Positions 18,430 to 28,026 of a DNA stretch of 64,000 nt are shown here, one piece after another. Origin of the DNA: Caedibacter sp. 37-49. GTDB taxonomy: Bacteria > Pseudomonadota > Alphaproteobacteria > Caedimonadales > Caedimonadaceae. The notes beneath the pieces are model-generated. The model was not told the origin of the DNA and made no database searches. It saw only the letters and a program-made list of their open reading frames with translations. The position numbers were made by a program, and so were the translations under genes. The stretch covers positions 1 to 64,000 of the forward strand of contig MKUV01000018.1 of NCBI GenBank assembly GCA_001898725.1. Direction: 5' to 3'. Position 1 is the stretch's first letter; the number at the start of each line of letters is the position of its first letter.

Positions 18430-19431
18430 TTATTTCCACATGGAATAATAAGAGATATAAAGTTCAGCCTTTGTATCTTTTGTTTCAAACCATTTAGGAA
18501 ATTCTATTAAGGGTTTTGAAAAACGACTAGAATTACTTTGTAATTCAACAAGTTTATCACGTAATTTATTTTCATCTTTCATCGTGGAAAGTTCTTGTGC
18601 CGTATTGCTTAAATATTTTCTATATTCTAGTGTTTGAATATTAAAATGTCTGACTATTGCTTTGTCTTTACCGGCTTCTGTTGCATAACTGCTTAAAAAT
18701 TGAAGACGTGCCTTACGAAGTTGAGTGTAATTTTCAATAGCCTTGTTCAATGTTAAGTCTGCTTGTTCAAGCAACTTCTCATGATGCGTAACGGGCGTTT
18801 TAATTTTATTCCATAAAGGCTTATATTGAAGACTTTCTTGACTTTGATCTAAGCTATCTAGGGCTTGATAGTCGGTTAGCTTCTGTATTTCCTTTGTGAT
18901 CTTTTGGTAAGCTGATTTATCTAAACTGTTTAGGGGAGTTTCTACCGTCAAACAATATTCTTGTGTTCCAGACCGATCTAGAGGGCCAGGCGTATAAGAA
19001 TATTGTATTTGGACATAAAACTCGGGATCAACACTGATACCTCGAACTAAAAGGCCCCCTATTGTATTGGTCCATAGAGCATACTCGTGAGGCAAAGAAT
19101 CAATAAATTTTTGACGTTTTAACTCTATCTGAGGAGTATCCCCTTTTGCGGATCTTATGCCAGAAATGCTGTATTTCATTTCCCCTATATCAATAGTATC
19201 AACAGTTTTGAGGCCATTAAAGCTTTTCCTTGAAATGTTGTCAGGAGCATACTTTTTTACAATGTTTTCTTTATCTGAAATAAGTTTAGTCATCTCATCA
19301 CTATATAGGTACATTGGGGTTGTAATTACAGCTAAATTTGTGGGCAGTTCCTCTTGAAGTGAACAGGCAAAAGTTCCTTGGGTTATTGCAAGAGAGCTAA
19401 GAAGTAGTAAGATTTTTGTTTTATTGTACAT
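18430..19431 (-). CDS. Hypothetical secreted protein
   Basis: 333 aa, signal peptide ending ...TFACSLQ; no family recognised. Confidence 0.65.
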   Translation of the reverse strand: MYNKTKILLLLSSLAITQGTFACSLQEELPTNLAVITTPMYLYSDEMTKLISDKENIVKKYAPDNISRKSFNGLKTVDTIDIGEMKYSISGIRSAKGDTPQIELKRQKFIDSLPHEYALWTNTIGGLLVRGISVDPEFYVQIQYSYTPGPLDRSGTQEYCLTVETPLNSLDKSAYQKITKEIQKLTDYQALDSLDQSQESLQYKPLWNKIKTPVTHHEKLLEQADLTLNKAIENYTQLRKARLQFLSSYATEAGKDKAIVRHFNIQTLEYRKYLSNTAQELSTMKDENKLRDKLVELQSNSSRFSKPLIEFPKWFETKDTKAELYISYYSMWK

Positions 19432-19630
19432 TAGTCACACCATTAAATGTTAGAGGTTATATTTGTCATTTGGGGATTATATTTCTTTTTTCAAGGAGAG
19501 AGGGATGATTTTTTTGCATCTCTGATGTGCGCAGACGATTTGTACGTATTGTAAGTGAACCCAGAATATAAACTATGTGTCCAGAACGATTAGAATTAAT
19601 GAATAGGGAAGCTTAAGTCTTTTTTCCATA

Positions 19631-19759
19631 AAACTAAAAGAGCTTTATTTTGTTGCAAATGGTGAGGGTGGGCATGTGTTTTCAGAAACGTACCTTAAGC
19701 ATTTTGAGCATCATAAAACGTGGAGAAAAATAAGGAAAGAAAATGAGTCACGGTCTTGA
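19631..19759 (+). pseudogene. Duplicated 3'-terminal fragment of mltG
   Basis: Translates KLKELYFVANGEGGHVFSETYLKHFEHHKTWRKIRKENESRS*; 29/35 identical to the MltG C-terminal segment encoded at 18141-18245. Confidence 0.85.
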
Positions 19760-19787
19760 TGAAGGAAAAACTAGAATATAAGAAAAA

Positions 19788-19810
19788 AAGGCTAGAAAAG
19801 CTCTAGCCTT
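19788..19810. terminator. Bidirectional hairpin terminator
   Basis: AAGGCTAG-N7-CTAGCCTT flanked by A-run and T-rich tract. Confidence 0.7.
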
Positions 19811-19836
19811 TTATTATTGTCGCCCAATTTCTTTAA

Positions 19837-21054
19837 TTATTTTAGCTTTGAAAAAGTCATGCGTACTTGTATACCAGGGATAAGGATTCCTTCCTTATAG
19901 AAATTATAAACCCCAAAGTTTCCCTTAAATTGATCACCTCCAAGAGTATTATCTTCACGCTTATCAATTTCATCGAATCGAGTCGTAATCTTAATTTTTT
20001 TAAGATACTCTGGCTCTAACTTTTTAATGAGTGTTTTAGCTTTATCCATAAACACTTCCATTTTTATATTGTCCATACTATCTACGCCAGTAATACGTAT
20101 AAGTTTGAGAAGGTTTTGAATATCTACTAATTCTGAGAAGTCATCATAAAAAAGATTTGTTTTTAAAGTATCCAAAGTACCAGCTTGCATCATTTTATAA
20201 CCTGCAATTTGATCGAGTTCTGGAATATAGATTTTATTTTGCTTTTTAACCAAATCTTTTTGTTTCGTCATATCATGTACTTTTTCCTCTAGTCTTGTCC
20301 CCGCAGCTATTGCAAGCATGATGTAAAAAGGGGATAATTGTTTTGGTGCAAAAAGAGTTTTTGAAGCTTGAGGCATTTTTATACCTAATGATGAATAAGT
20401 ATTATCAATAGGAGGAGTTTTTTTCTTAGAAGGCTTTTCTTTGTCAGCCATTTCTTGGTTAGATTCTTGTTTTTGCTTATCTTTTCGTTCGCTTGACTTT
20501 TTTACTTCAGAAGATGAGCTGCTTGTAGTCGTCTTTGTTGATTTGCTTTTTTGTACTTGATTTAGTGCGGGGCTTTCTTTTGCTTCTAAAGAAATTTGAG
20601 GCGTGCTGGAGGTGACAGTTGGTTGATTTTCTGGAGAACTATCCACTGTCTTATGCGTTAGTGGCGACGCATCTTTATGACCTCGCTTAGATGCGTATAC
20701 TCTTTTTGAAGGTTTATGTTTGCTTGAACTTTCAGAAGATTTCTCATGACGAGAACTAGATTTATTGGAGTCTTTTGAGCTTTTGTGTTCTCTCGTTTTA
20801 GTTTTATCTGGTGAAGAGGGACTACTTGGCTTAGAACTCGCTTCTTTTCGTTTTGACTGCTTTTCCAAAACGGCCAGCTTTTTTTGTAATTCAGAAACTT
20901 CTAAAGTTTGTCCAGGTGCTAAACTTGGATGAGGAGCTTTGATCCCTGATTTTGGTTGTAATAATTCTTCTTCACTATCGCTTGCTTTTAAAGATTCAAA
21001 AGGAGATGAAATCAAGAAATAGCCTAAAATGAGGGAAAGTAAACTTATTTGCAA
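19837..21054 (-). CDS. Secreted Ser/Lys-rich low-complexity protein
   Basis: 405 aa, signal peptide, long disordered SSSKHKPSKR/KSTKTTTSSSSSEVKKSSERK tract, folded-looking C-terminal half. Confidence 0.65.
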   Translation of the reverse strand: MQISLLSLILGYFLISSPFESLKASDSEEELLQPKSGIKAPHPSLAPGQTLEVSELQKKLAVLEKQSKRKEASSKPSSPSSPDKTKTREHKSSKDSNKSSSRHEKSSESSSKHKPSKRVYASKRGHKDASPLTHKTVDSSPENQPTVTSSTPQISLEAKESPALNQVQKSKSTKTTTSSSSSEVKKSSERKDKQKQESNQEMADKEKPSKKKTPPIDNTYSSLGIKMPQASKTLFAPKQLSPFYIMLAIAAGTRLEEKVHDMTKQKDLVKKQNKIYIPELDQIAGYKMMQAGTLDTLKTNLFYDDFSELVDIQNLLKLIRITGVDSMDNIKMEVFMDKAKTLIKKLEPEYLKKIKITTRFDEIDKREDNTLGGDQFKGNFGVYNFYKEGILIPGIQVRMTFSKLK

Positions 21055-21787
21055 TTGTTAAACTCCTATAATTAAAAAGTATTTATTTAAACTAAGGAAA
21101 AATAGTTAAATAACCATAGCCAAAAATAGACAAATAAGCAATTAAGATGTTTGTAAAAAATTAAATATTAAAAATATTTACTTTTAATATTAAAAAATAA
21201 CCTTTTGATTTTAACAGATAATCTAAGGGCATTTTTTTTGTGAAAAAAGGACGCAAAATTATTTTATAACATATTGAAAAATAATGATAAAATACTTAAA
21301 ACTTTAAAGAAAAATCCTTGAAAATTGTACGCAATTGTGTTACGCTTATTATAGATGATTAAGAGATTAGGTTATGTTTTTGTTAGGCCTTCTCTAGAGT
21401 ACAAAAAATATCTTAATTTTTCACCTCTTACTCTTCTAAAAAGACTAAAAAATATAATTAATTTTTTTAGCCTACTTTGTGAGGCAATGCCCAAACTTTG
21501 CCTTAAATTTTGAACTATAAAAGAAAGGAAATATAACGATGAAATGTATAAAAAATGAAAAACTCTTTTTGAATCACTTTAAGAACTTTATGAAGCAATT
21601 TTGCCTCAGGAATTTAGAGCACACAAAGTTTTTTTGCTGGGGGCTTCAGGAAACATAGATGGAGAGAATAGTGAAGATTTTAAACTCGTTTAAGTTGTTA
21701 CAAGTTAGGTATGCTTGAGTAGATTTTTAGCTAAGTGTATCAAGGAAAATAAATAATTAAATATTTTAAATTATAAGGAGAATAAAA

Positions 21788-22459
21788 ATGTTAGTCCAAA
21801 AAATTGATTATCAAAAAAATGACCATGCACAAATGGTTGAGTTTATTAAACAAGGAATTCGGGATACGGCACATCTTACAGGTGTTTCTGACTTATCCTT
21901 AGAGGTTGAGCAAGCTCTTTTAAAAGTTCCACGGGCTCAATTTGTCAGCAAAGAATTAAAAGAATTCGCGTATTTTGATGAAGCTCTGCCAATTGGGTGC
22001 GGTCAAACAATCTCTCAACCTCTTATTGTCGCTTTGATGACAGAATTGATCCAACCGCATCGAGGTCAAAAAGTGTTAGAGATTGGCACGGGGACTGGAT
22101 ATCAATCCGCAGTTTTAGCTCAGATCGTTAAAGAAGTTTATACCATTGAAATTATTCCTGAACTTTCTCTAACGGCTCAGCGTCATTTTAATGAATGTGA
22201 ATATAAAAATATTTATCCCTTGATTGGAAGTGGGGCCGAAGGGTGGCTTGAATATGCGCCTTATGATGGAATACTTATCACGGCAGCGTGTGATACCATT
22301 CCCCATGCGCTTCTTGATCAATTAAGTCCTAATGGGCATATGGTCATTCCTTTGGGTGGAAAGGGGAGAACCCAAATGCTCACGCTGGTCAAAAAGGATG
22401 CTAATGGTCAAATCCATGAAAAAGCTATTTTGCCTGTAGCATTTGTACCATTTACTTGA
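21788..22459 (+). CDS. pcm: Protein-L-isoaspartate O-methyltransferase family
   Basis: VLEIGTGTGYQSAVLAQIV, GCGQTISQPLIVALMTE, LSPNGHMVIPLGG. Confidence 0.92.
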   Translation: MLVQKIDYQKNDHAQMVEFIKQGIRDTAHLTGVSDLSLEVEQALLKVPRAQFVSKELKEFAYFDEALPIGCGQTISQPLIVALMTELIQPHRGQKVLEIGTGTGYQSAVLAQIVKEVYTIEIIPELSLTAQRHFNECEYKNIYPLIGSGAEGWLEYAPYDGILITAACDTIPHALLDQLSPNGHMVIPLGGKGRTQMLTLVKKDANGQIHEKAILPVAFVPFT

Positions 22460-22511
22460 GATATATTATGCTTATATTAAGAAATAGTGAAATTTTTACG
22501 AGAATTAAAAA

Positions 22512-23987
22512 ATGCTTATAATTAATGGGAAAGTTTTTATTATAAAGATTCTATTCGTATTAAGTTTTTCGCTTTTAGCAGAGGCAACTTCTTTTTGTGA
22601 TCTGGACACTGATATTATTCAAGATTTTAAAGCTGAGAATATGCAAGGGCTTCCTCGTATCAAACAGGCTTGTGTTGCCAGTGAAGATTTTAATATTCCC
22701 GCGGATATTTTGAGACAGACGCGAGAAATGATTACGAGAGAAGAAGCTTTTAGATTGAAATATAATATTGCAAAAGCGACGAATGTAGCTCAATTGTGCG
22801 CTTATCGTATTTATGAGGATGGTACATGTGAGTGCATTGAGATCTTTGACCCACGTTCATGTAAAGGGCAATTTTACTTAAGTGGTAATGGTTCCGTATC
22901 TCTTGGTCAAGGCCGGAAAGAGAAAACAACGCATGAGATAGATGTTCAGACAGTAAGTCATGGTGAAAGGGGCTATATTGAAATTCGACAAAGATTGCAA
23001 CCTTTGTTGGCAACAATAATAGATGCAGTTGAATTTTTAAGTCACATTGAAAAATACGTGGAACATCCTAATCAAATTATGCCACCAATCTCAAAAGAAG
23101 TTAGGGGCAATGCTTTAGATTTAGCAAAATTTGCGCAAGCAAAACAAAAAGAAATAGATGCTTTGCTTTTGAATAAACAAAAAATAATCTCTGAATTACA
23201 TAGGTTTAGAGAAAAACTACGGTCTATTTCAACGCCAGTTGACGCAACAACTTCATCTTTAGAAGCAAACATAGAGAAAGCTTCATATAATTTTATCCAA
23301 GCGGTCTATCAAGAATTATTTATGTGTCTTAAGAACGATGATTTTGAGTTTAAAGGTATGGGAGAAACTAGAACTAATAAAAATGTGACGGAGTTTATTA
23401 ATAGTATTCAAAATCAATTATCTACTCGGAAACTAGGTGATCTTTTAAATTCACAATATTTTAATCTCGGCTGTAGTGAACCTCTTCTTTTATTTGATTT
23501 ATTAGGTACTGAACTTAGACGTATTGAATTAGCAAAGCAAATTGTTGGACCACTTTTAGGGGGTAAACGGTTACAAAGAATAGTTGTGCAGTTGCATTCA
23601 ACAAAAACGCCTTGCAAAAGCTGTTTGATAGGATGCTGTGGACATTTAGCAAAGGATAAATTGATAGGGTCTTTTTTCCAAGTGATGCGTGCAAAGGTGG
23701 CTCAATCATATGGCATGAATGACATTGCCTTACAATTCATGATTTCGTATAATCATCCTTATGAAGATAAATATCCATTTTATGTCCCTATAAGTTCACA
23801 ATTTCCTAGTGATGCATCAATTTTACTTCTTTTAAACATGAAATTTTATAATAAAGAATTTCAAGACTTAAAGAGAAGAATTGTTGAGGAAGAACATTTA
23901 AGATTAAGTAAAAAACTATCGGAACTTCCTCAAAAAGAATCAGGTATTGTCTCTATCGAAGATGTTAAAGCCATGTTGTTATCATGA
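22512..23987 (+). CDS. Secreted protein with putative deaminase-like C-terminal domain
   Basis: Signal peptide ...FSLLAEATSFC; C-terminal CSEPLLLFDLLGTE...RIVVQLHSTKTPCKSCLIGCCGHLA. Confidence 0.6.
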   Translation: MLIINGKVFIIKILFVLSFSLLAEATSFCDLDTDIIQDFKAENMQGLPRIKQACVASEDFNIPADILRQTREMITREEAFRLKYNIAKATNVAQLCAYRIYEDGTCECIEIFDPRSCKGQFYLSGNGSVSLGQGRKEKTTHEIDVQTVSHGERGYIEIRQRLQPLLATIIDAVEFLSHIEKYVEHPNQIMPPISKEVRGNALDLAKFAQAKQKEIDALLLNKQKIISELHRFREKLRSISTPVDATTSSLEANIEKASYNFIQAVYQELFMCLKNDDFEFKGMGETRTNKNVTEFINSIQNQLSTRKLGDLLNSQYFNLGCSEPLLLFDLLGTELRRIELAKQIVGPLLGGKRLQRIVVQLHSTKTPCKSCLIGCCGHLAKDKLIGSFFQVMRAKVAQSYGMNDIALQFMISYNHPYEDKYPFYVPISSQFPSDASILLLLNMKFYNKEFQDLKRRIVEEEHLRLSKKLSELPQKESGIVSIEDVKAMLLS

Positions 23988-24062
23988 TTTTTATAGAATT
24001 TGTCTTAGTAAAGGAATATAAAAATAATAATATTCATAATATTAAAATAGGAGTACTTTAAT

Positions 24063-24632
24063 ATGTTGCAAAAAGTTTTATTTAGTTTCATTGCTTTACT
24101 ATTATTAATGAATACAGTTCTTGCAACTTCACTTTCACGTGAAGACACAGAGCTCAAAAGAATTCAAAAAAAAGAAAGCACTTATTTTGATAAGAAAGAT
24201 GAGGAATTTTGGATACTTCAAAGTAAAGAAGCCTTTAAAGAAGCAAGTATTTTAATTGATGATAAGGGCAGCTGGCTAGGAAAAGGATCAGCACCTCGTT
24301 ATATAAAATTTGTTCACGAATTGCAACGTGAGGATCTGCCTGTGTTATTAAAATGGCTTACTTTAAAGGGGCTAGAGTGTTTTTCTATTGCGGATGAAAG
24401 CAGACAACCTAACTTGGAATTAATTCTTGATGTTTATAGTGACTTGAAAAAAGAAGGAAAAATTGGGGACCCAGAACAACAGAATTTATATAAACTTGCT
24501 TGGTTGGATTATAAGACAATGCTTCATGAGCTTGATAGAGGAGCCGCCGCTACTTTCCCTGCCGAATGGCTAGAAACTAATCGGGCGTTCCAAATGAAAA
24601 ATAGTCATTACACAGAAATTGAAACGCATTAA
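24063..24632 (+). CDS. Hypothetical secreted protein
   Basis: 189 aa, signal peptide MLQKVLFSFIALLLLMNTVLA; RBS-like tract upstream. Confidence 0.6.
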   Translation: MLQKVLFSFIALLLLMNTVLATSLSREDTELKRIQKKESTYFDKKDEEFWILQSKEAFKEASILIDDKGSWLGKGSAPRYIKFVHELQREDLPVLLKWLTLKGLECFSIADESRQPNLELILDVYSDLKKEGKIGDPEQQNLYKLAWLDYKTMLHELDRGAAATFPAEWLETNRAFQMKNSHYTEIETH

Positions 24633-24717
24633 AATTTGTTTTCCAACAAATGATAAAGGAGAATCCTATCTTTTTAGGATGCTCCAAAACCAATTAACCA
24701 GCCTTTTTTAATAAAGC

Positions 24718-25101
24718 TTATTGTTGCAGGTTTAAGATTGCGGCATAGTGATTTCCATTTAAGACGTAACTTATTACGTAAGAACAAAAGTTATGTCCGC
24801 CCATATTTTGTAGGCCATGAGGCGTTACAGCGACGGTATTCACAGTGATAGCAGCAGCGCCATAAGTATGCGGTACGCCGACATTATTTACTGGTTGGGC
24901 AGGATGTACCCCTCCTTGTGAGTACCAATCAATTCTTCCATCCCAGCCAACAACATTTTGGTGTAAATTTCCATGGCCATTTGCTTCATTCTGAATCATT
25001 GTATTAACTTGAGCGACTGTTACAACAGGGCATGCAAAAGCATTGATAGCGCCGATTGTCCATATAGCTGACAATAATTTAACAAGATTCTTCACTTTCA
25101 T
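24718..25101 (-). CDS. Small secreted protein (ACPxxTV... family)
   Basis: 127 aa, signal peptide then ACPVVTVAQV; later W and CSYVISY as in the 1097-1408 product. Confidence 0.65.
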   Translation of the reverse strand: MKVKNLVKLLSAIWTIGAINAFACPVVTVAQVNTMIQNEANGHGNLHQNVVGWDGRIDWYSQGGVHPAQPVNNVGVPHTYGAAAITVNTVAVTPHGLQNMGGHNFCSYVISYVLNGNHYAAILNLQQ

Positions 25102-25306
25102 AATTTAATCCCTTTTTTTAGTTAACTTTGAAACAGTACAGTAAAAGGTTTAAAATTATATTAATCATGCTTGGGATTTTAATTCTTTAATATTTTCTTA
25201 TTAAAAGTTGTAAATTTTTATTTTTAATTCAAACCCTTGGTTGCTTGATATATTGACAAGATTTATCTTTTTCGTTTAAATTTAACAAAATTCAAAGAAA
25301 GAAAAT

Positions 25307-26253
25307 ATGTTAATACAATTATCCAAAAGCCTTAAAATAGGGATGCTTATTATAATCTTGATGAACCTGTTTTCTTGTTATGCATGTGATGAAAATATTC
25401 AGGACATTGGTCGTAAGGTTAAAAAATCAGGACAGGTTTTAGGTGGTCTTACTGCTACACAAATTGAACCAGGCATGCTTTTTATGTATAGAGCTACGCA
25501 TAATGCTCCAAGAAACTTATCATATCCAATAATAGGAGGTGTGATGGGAATTACGGCGCCTATTCATGTAAGGCAATAATTCAAGAGTCAATTGAGAAAA
25601 ATGATAATTTTTTAGTTTCGACAGCGCAGTTAGCTCATTCAGTTCTTAACGGGGTGTTTCCAATCGTTCATATTGGAATGCGAACTGAGCATAATTTTCC
25701 ATTATTTGCTGCAATTATTCTTCCATTTCGTGCAAGTAGCGAATTGATTAAAAGAATGGAGTTTAATGATTGTATAGCAAATAGAACTCTAGGTCAGACG
25801 CAGCATAATTTTCAGCAACCGATCATCAGCATAATCCTAAATTCGGTCCTTAGCATTCCAAAAGCTTTAATGATTAAGTCTATGGCAAGTAATACTTTAA
25901 GTACTTTTGGATATGAGGATAAGGATAGTAATTTTGCTATTTCTACCTCTCTTGCTGTTGCTTCTACTGCTTTAACTATAGTGTTTGAGAGCGATAAAAT
26001 TAATATTTTAAGTAAAAGGCTAATGCAAAATACTGTGCCTATGTTGTTAGAAGGAGCACAAGCAGCTTTATTATCTACAATTTATTATGGAATGGGAAGT
26101 AGTGAATTAGATCTTCCCATGCTTGCAGTTGCTGGTGTTTTTGCATTAGAAACCGTGGTAGAAGCAGTTTCAATTGATAGGCATTGGACAACAGTTCTTT
26201 CTCCGTTTTGCGGTAAGGTTCGTTCTAAAGTTGCAAGATGGCTAGGTTTTTAA
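25307..26253 (+). pseudogene. Frameshifted secreted/membrane protein gene
   Basis: ORF 25307-25579 stops at TAA 25577-25579; the adjacent frame is open through that point (..CKAIIQESIEKNDNFLVSTAQLAHSVLNGVFPIVHIGMR..) to 26253. Confidence 0.6.
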
Positions 26254-27179
26254 GAATAAACGCTTTTAGAAACTGTGCGACCAATATGTTGTTGTTGCCT
26301 TTTACGCGCTAAAAGGATTTGCTTTTGGCGTTCGCGTAGACGCTTTTTCTTTTCTTCACTATGTTGCGCATAACAGGAAGGACAAGTCACACCTTCTTCA
26401 TATTCTGAAGAAAACTTGTCTGCTTCGGATAGGGGCGCACGACAGCCAAAGCATAAATCATGAATCCCCTCTTCGACGCCTTCTTTTACCGCAACGCGGT
26501 TATCAAATACAAAGCACTCGCCTTGCCATAAACTGTCTTCAGCTGGAGTTGTCTCGAGATATTTTAAGATACCACCTTTAAGCTGATAGACTTCTTCAAA
26601 ACCTTGTTCCAGGAGATAGCTCGAGGCTTTTTCGCAGCGAATACCCCCCGTACAGAACATCGCAATTCTTTGCTTTTTCTTTTGTTTTAGGAAATGATCA
26701 ACAAATTCGGGGAATTCACGAAATGTGTCGGTCTCAGGATCATGTGCCCCTTTAAACGTCCCAATCTTTGTTTCATAAGTATTTCGTGTATCAACAACAA
26801 GAACTTCAGGATCACTGATTAAAGCATTCCAGGCCTCAGGTTCAACAAAAGTTCCCGTAAGCTTTTCAACATCTAAATGAGGCTTCCCAAGCGTTACAAT
26901 CTCTTTTTTAATTCTTACTTTAAGGCGATAAAAGGGGTAATAGTCGACAAAAGATTCTTTATACTCAATTCCTTCAAAACGACCATCATTATGTAAAAAA
27001 GCTTGAAGATTATCGATGGCTTCTCGTGTACCCGCCACTGTTCCATTGAGACCTTCTGGAGCCAATAATAAAGTACCGCGAATGTCATTCCTTTGGCAAA
27101 GATCAAATAGACGATTACGCAATTCGCGATAATCGGGAAGTTTGATAAATTTATAAAGAGCTGCGACAACAATTTTCAT
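26250..27179 (-). CDS. trhO: Rhodanese-domain tRNA uridine hydroxylase (TrhO/UPF0176)
   Basis: GTLLLAPEGLNGTVAGT, VVDTRNTYETKIGTFKGA, IAMFCTGGIRCEKASSYLL. Confidence 0.93.
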   Translation of the reverse strand: MKIVVAALYKFIKLPDYRELRNRLFDLCQRNDIRGTLLLAPEGLNGTVAGTREAIDNLQAFLHNDGRFEGIEYKESFVDYYPFYRLKVRIKKEIVTLGKPHLDVEKLTGTFVEPEAWNALISDPEVLVVDTRNTYETKIGTFKGAHDPETDTFREFPEFVDHFLKQKKKQRIAMFCTGGIRCEKASSYLLEQGFEEVYQLKGGILKYLETTPAEDSLWQGECFVFDNRVAVKEGVEEGIHDLCFGCRAPLSEADKFSSEYEEGVTCPSCYAQHSEEKKKRLRERQKQILLARKRQQQHIGRTVSKSVYS

Positions 27180-27406
27180 ACCGTTGTTTTTACAATCTTT
27201 AAGGAATAAAAATCAAGAAAATTAGAAGAAAATTCGTGGGGGTGGTTGTACCTTTTAGCCTTCCCTGTTTTATATTTTATCATGGCGCTACAGCAGCCCC
27301 CTGCTGCGTGTGTGAAAAGAAAATAACAGGCGATTGCTTAAAAAAGATTTAACAAAAACGTAAAATTTACAGTTTTTTATAAAAAAATAAAAATTAGTGA
27401 GAAATA

Positions 27407-27610
27407 TTAGTCTCGTTCCTCAAGCCATGCCATCTGAATGGCTTCTAAGATACGTTCATTAGAACGTTGAGGATCGTCGTCAAATCCTGGTAGTTCCTGA
27501 ACCCATTTCCAGAGATCCGTGAAACGAACTTGAAGAATATCAACCTCTGGATGAAGTTCTTCTAAAGAAATGGCGATCTCATGGACATCTGTCCATTTCA
27601 ACGGATGCAC
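27407..27610 (-). CDS. iscX: Fe-S cluster assembly protein IscX
   Basis: 67 aa; LKWTDVHEIAISLEELHPEVD, FTDLWKWVQELPGFDDDPQRSNERILEAIQMAW. Confidence 0.93.
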   Translation of the reverse strand: MHPLKWTDVHEIAISLEELHPEVDILQVRFTDLWKWVQELPGFDDDPQRSNERILEAIQMAWLEERD

Positions 27611-27613
27611 TCT

Positions 27614-27946
27614 TTAATCCACCATCATGTTACGTGTGGCTGCGGGAAGGGTAACTATCAAGCCATCAAGCTCTTCCGTAATAATAATTTGGCATCCTAA
27701 CCGAGATGTACGAGTTAAGCCAAAAGCAAGATCAAGCATGTCCTCTTCTTCTTCTTGTGCTTCGGGTAAAGCATCATACCATTCTGAATCAACAATCACA
27801 TGACATGTTGAACATGCAAGAGATCCTTCGCAAGCACCTTCAAGGTCAATATTATTTTGGTGCGCAATCTCAAGAACTGAGAGACCTACAGGAGCATCCA
27901 CTTGGACTTTTTCACCTTTAGGTGTAATAAAAGTTATTTTTGGCAT
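27614..27946 (-). CDS. fdx: 2Fe-2S ferredoxin (ISC type)
   Basis: [14 protein letters not shown] and a downstream conserved Cys (SRLGCQI). Confidence 0.94.
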   Translation of the reverse strand: MPKITFITPKGEKVQVDAPVGLSVLEIAHQNNIDLEGACEGSLACSTCHVIVDSEWYDALPEAQEEEEDMLDLAFGLTRTSRLGCQIIITEELDGLIVTLPAATRNMMVD

Positions 27947-28026
27947 ATCTTATAAACTCATTTCATTAATGATTATGGCGCACATTACCCTGAGATGAGA
28001 AGAAAAACTAGTTAAAAACATATATT

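Noticed and set aside
23072-23709. Minus-strand ORFs within 22512-23987
   Set aside because: The + strand ORF is long and continuous with signal peptide and RBS; the antisense ORFs lack support.
25560-25585. Programmed ribosomal frameshifting at the 25307/25654 junction
   Set aside because: No slippery heptamer, downstream pseudoknot or SD-like stimulator was seen; an ordinary indel is simpler.
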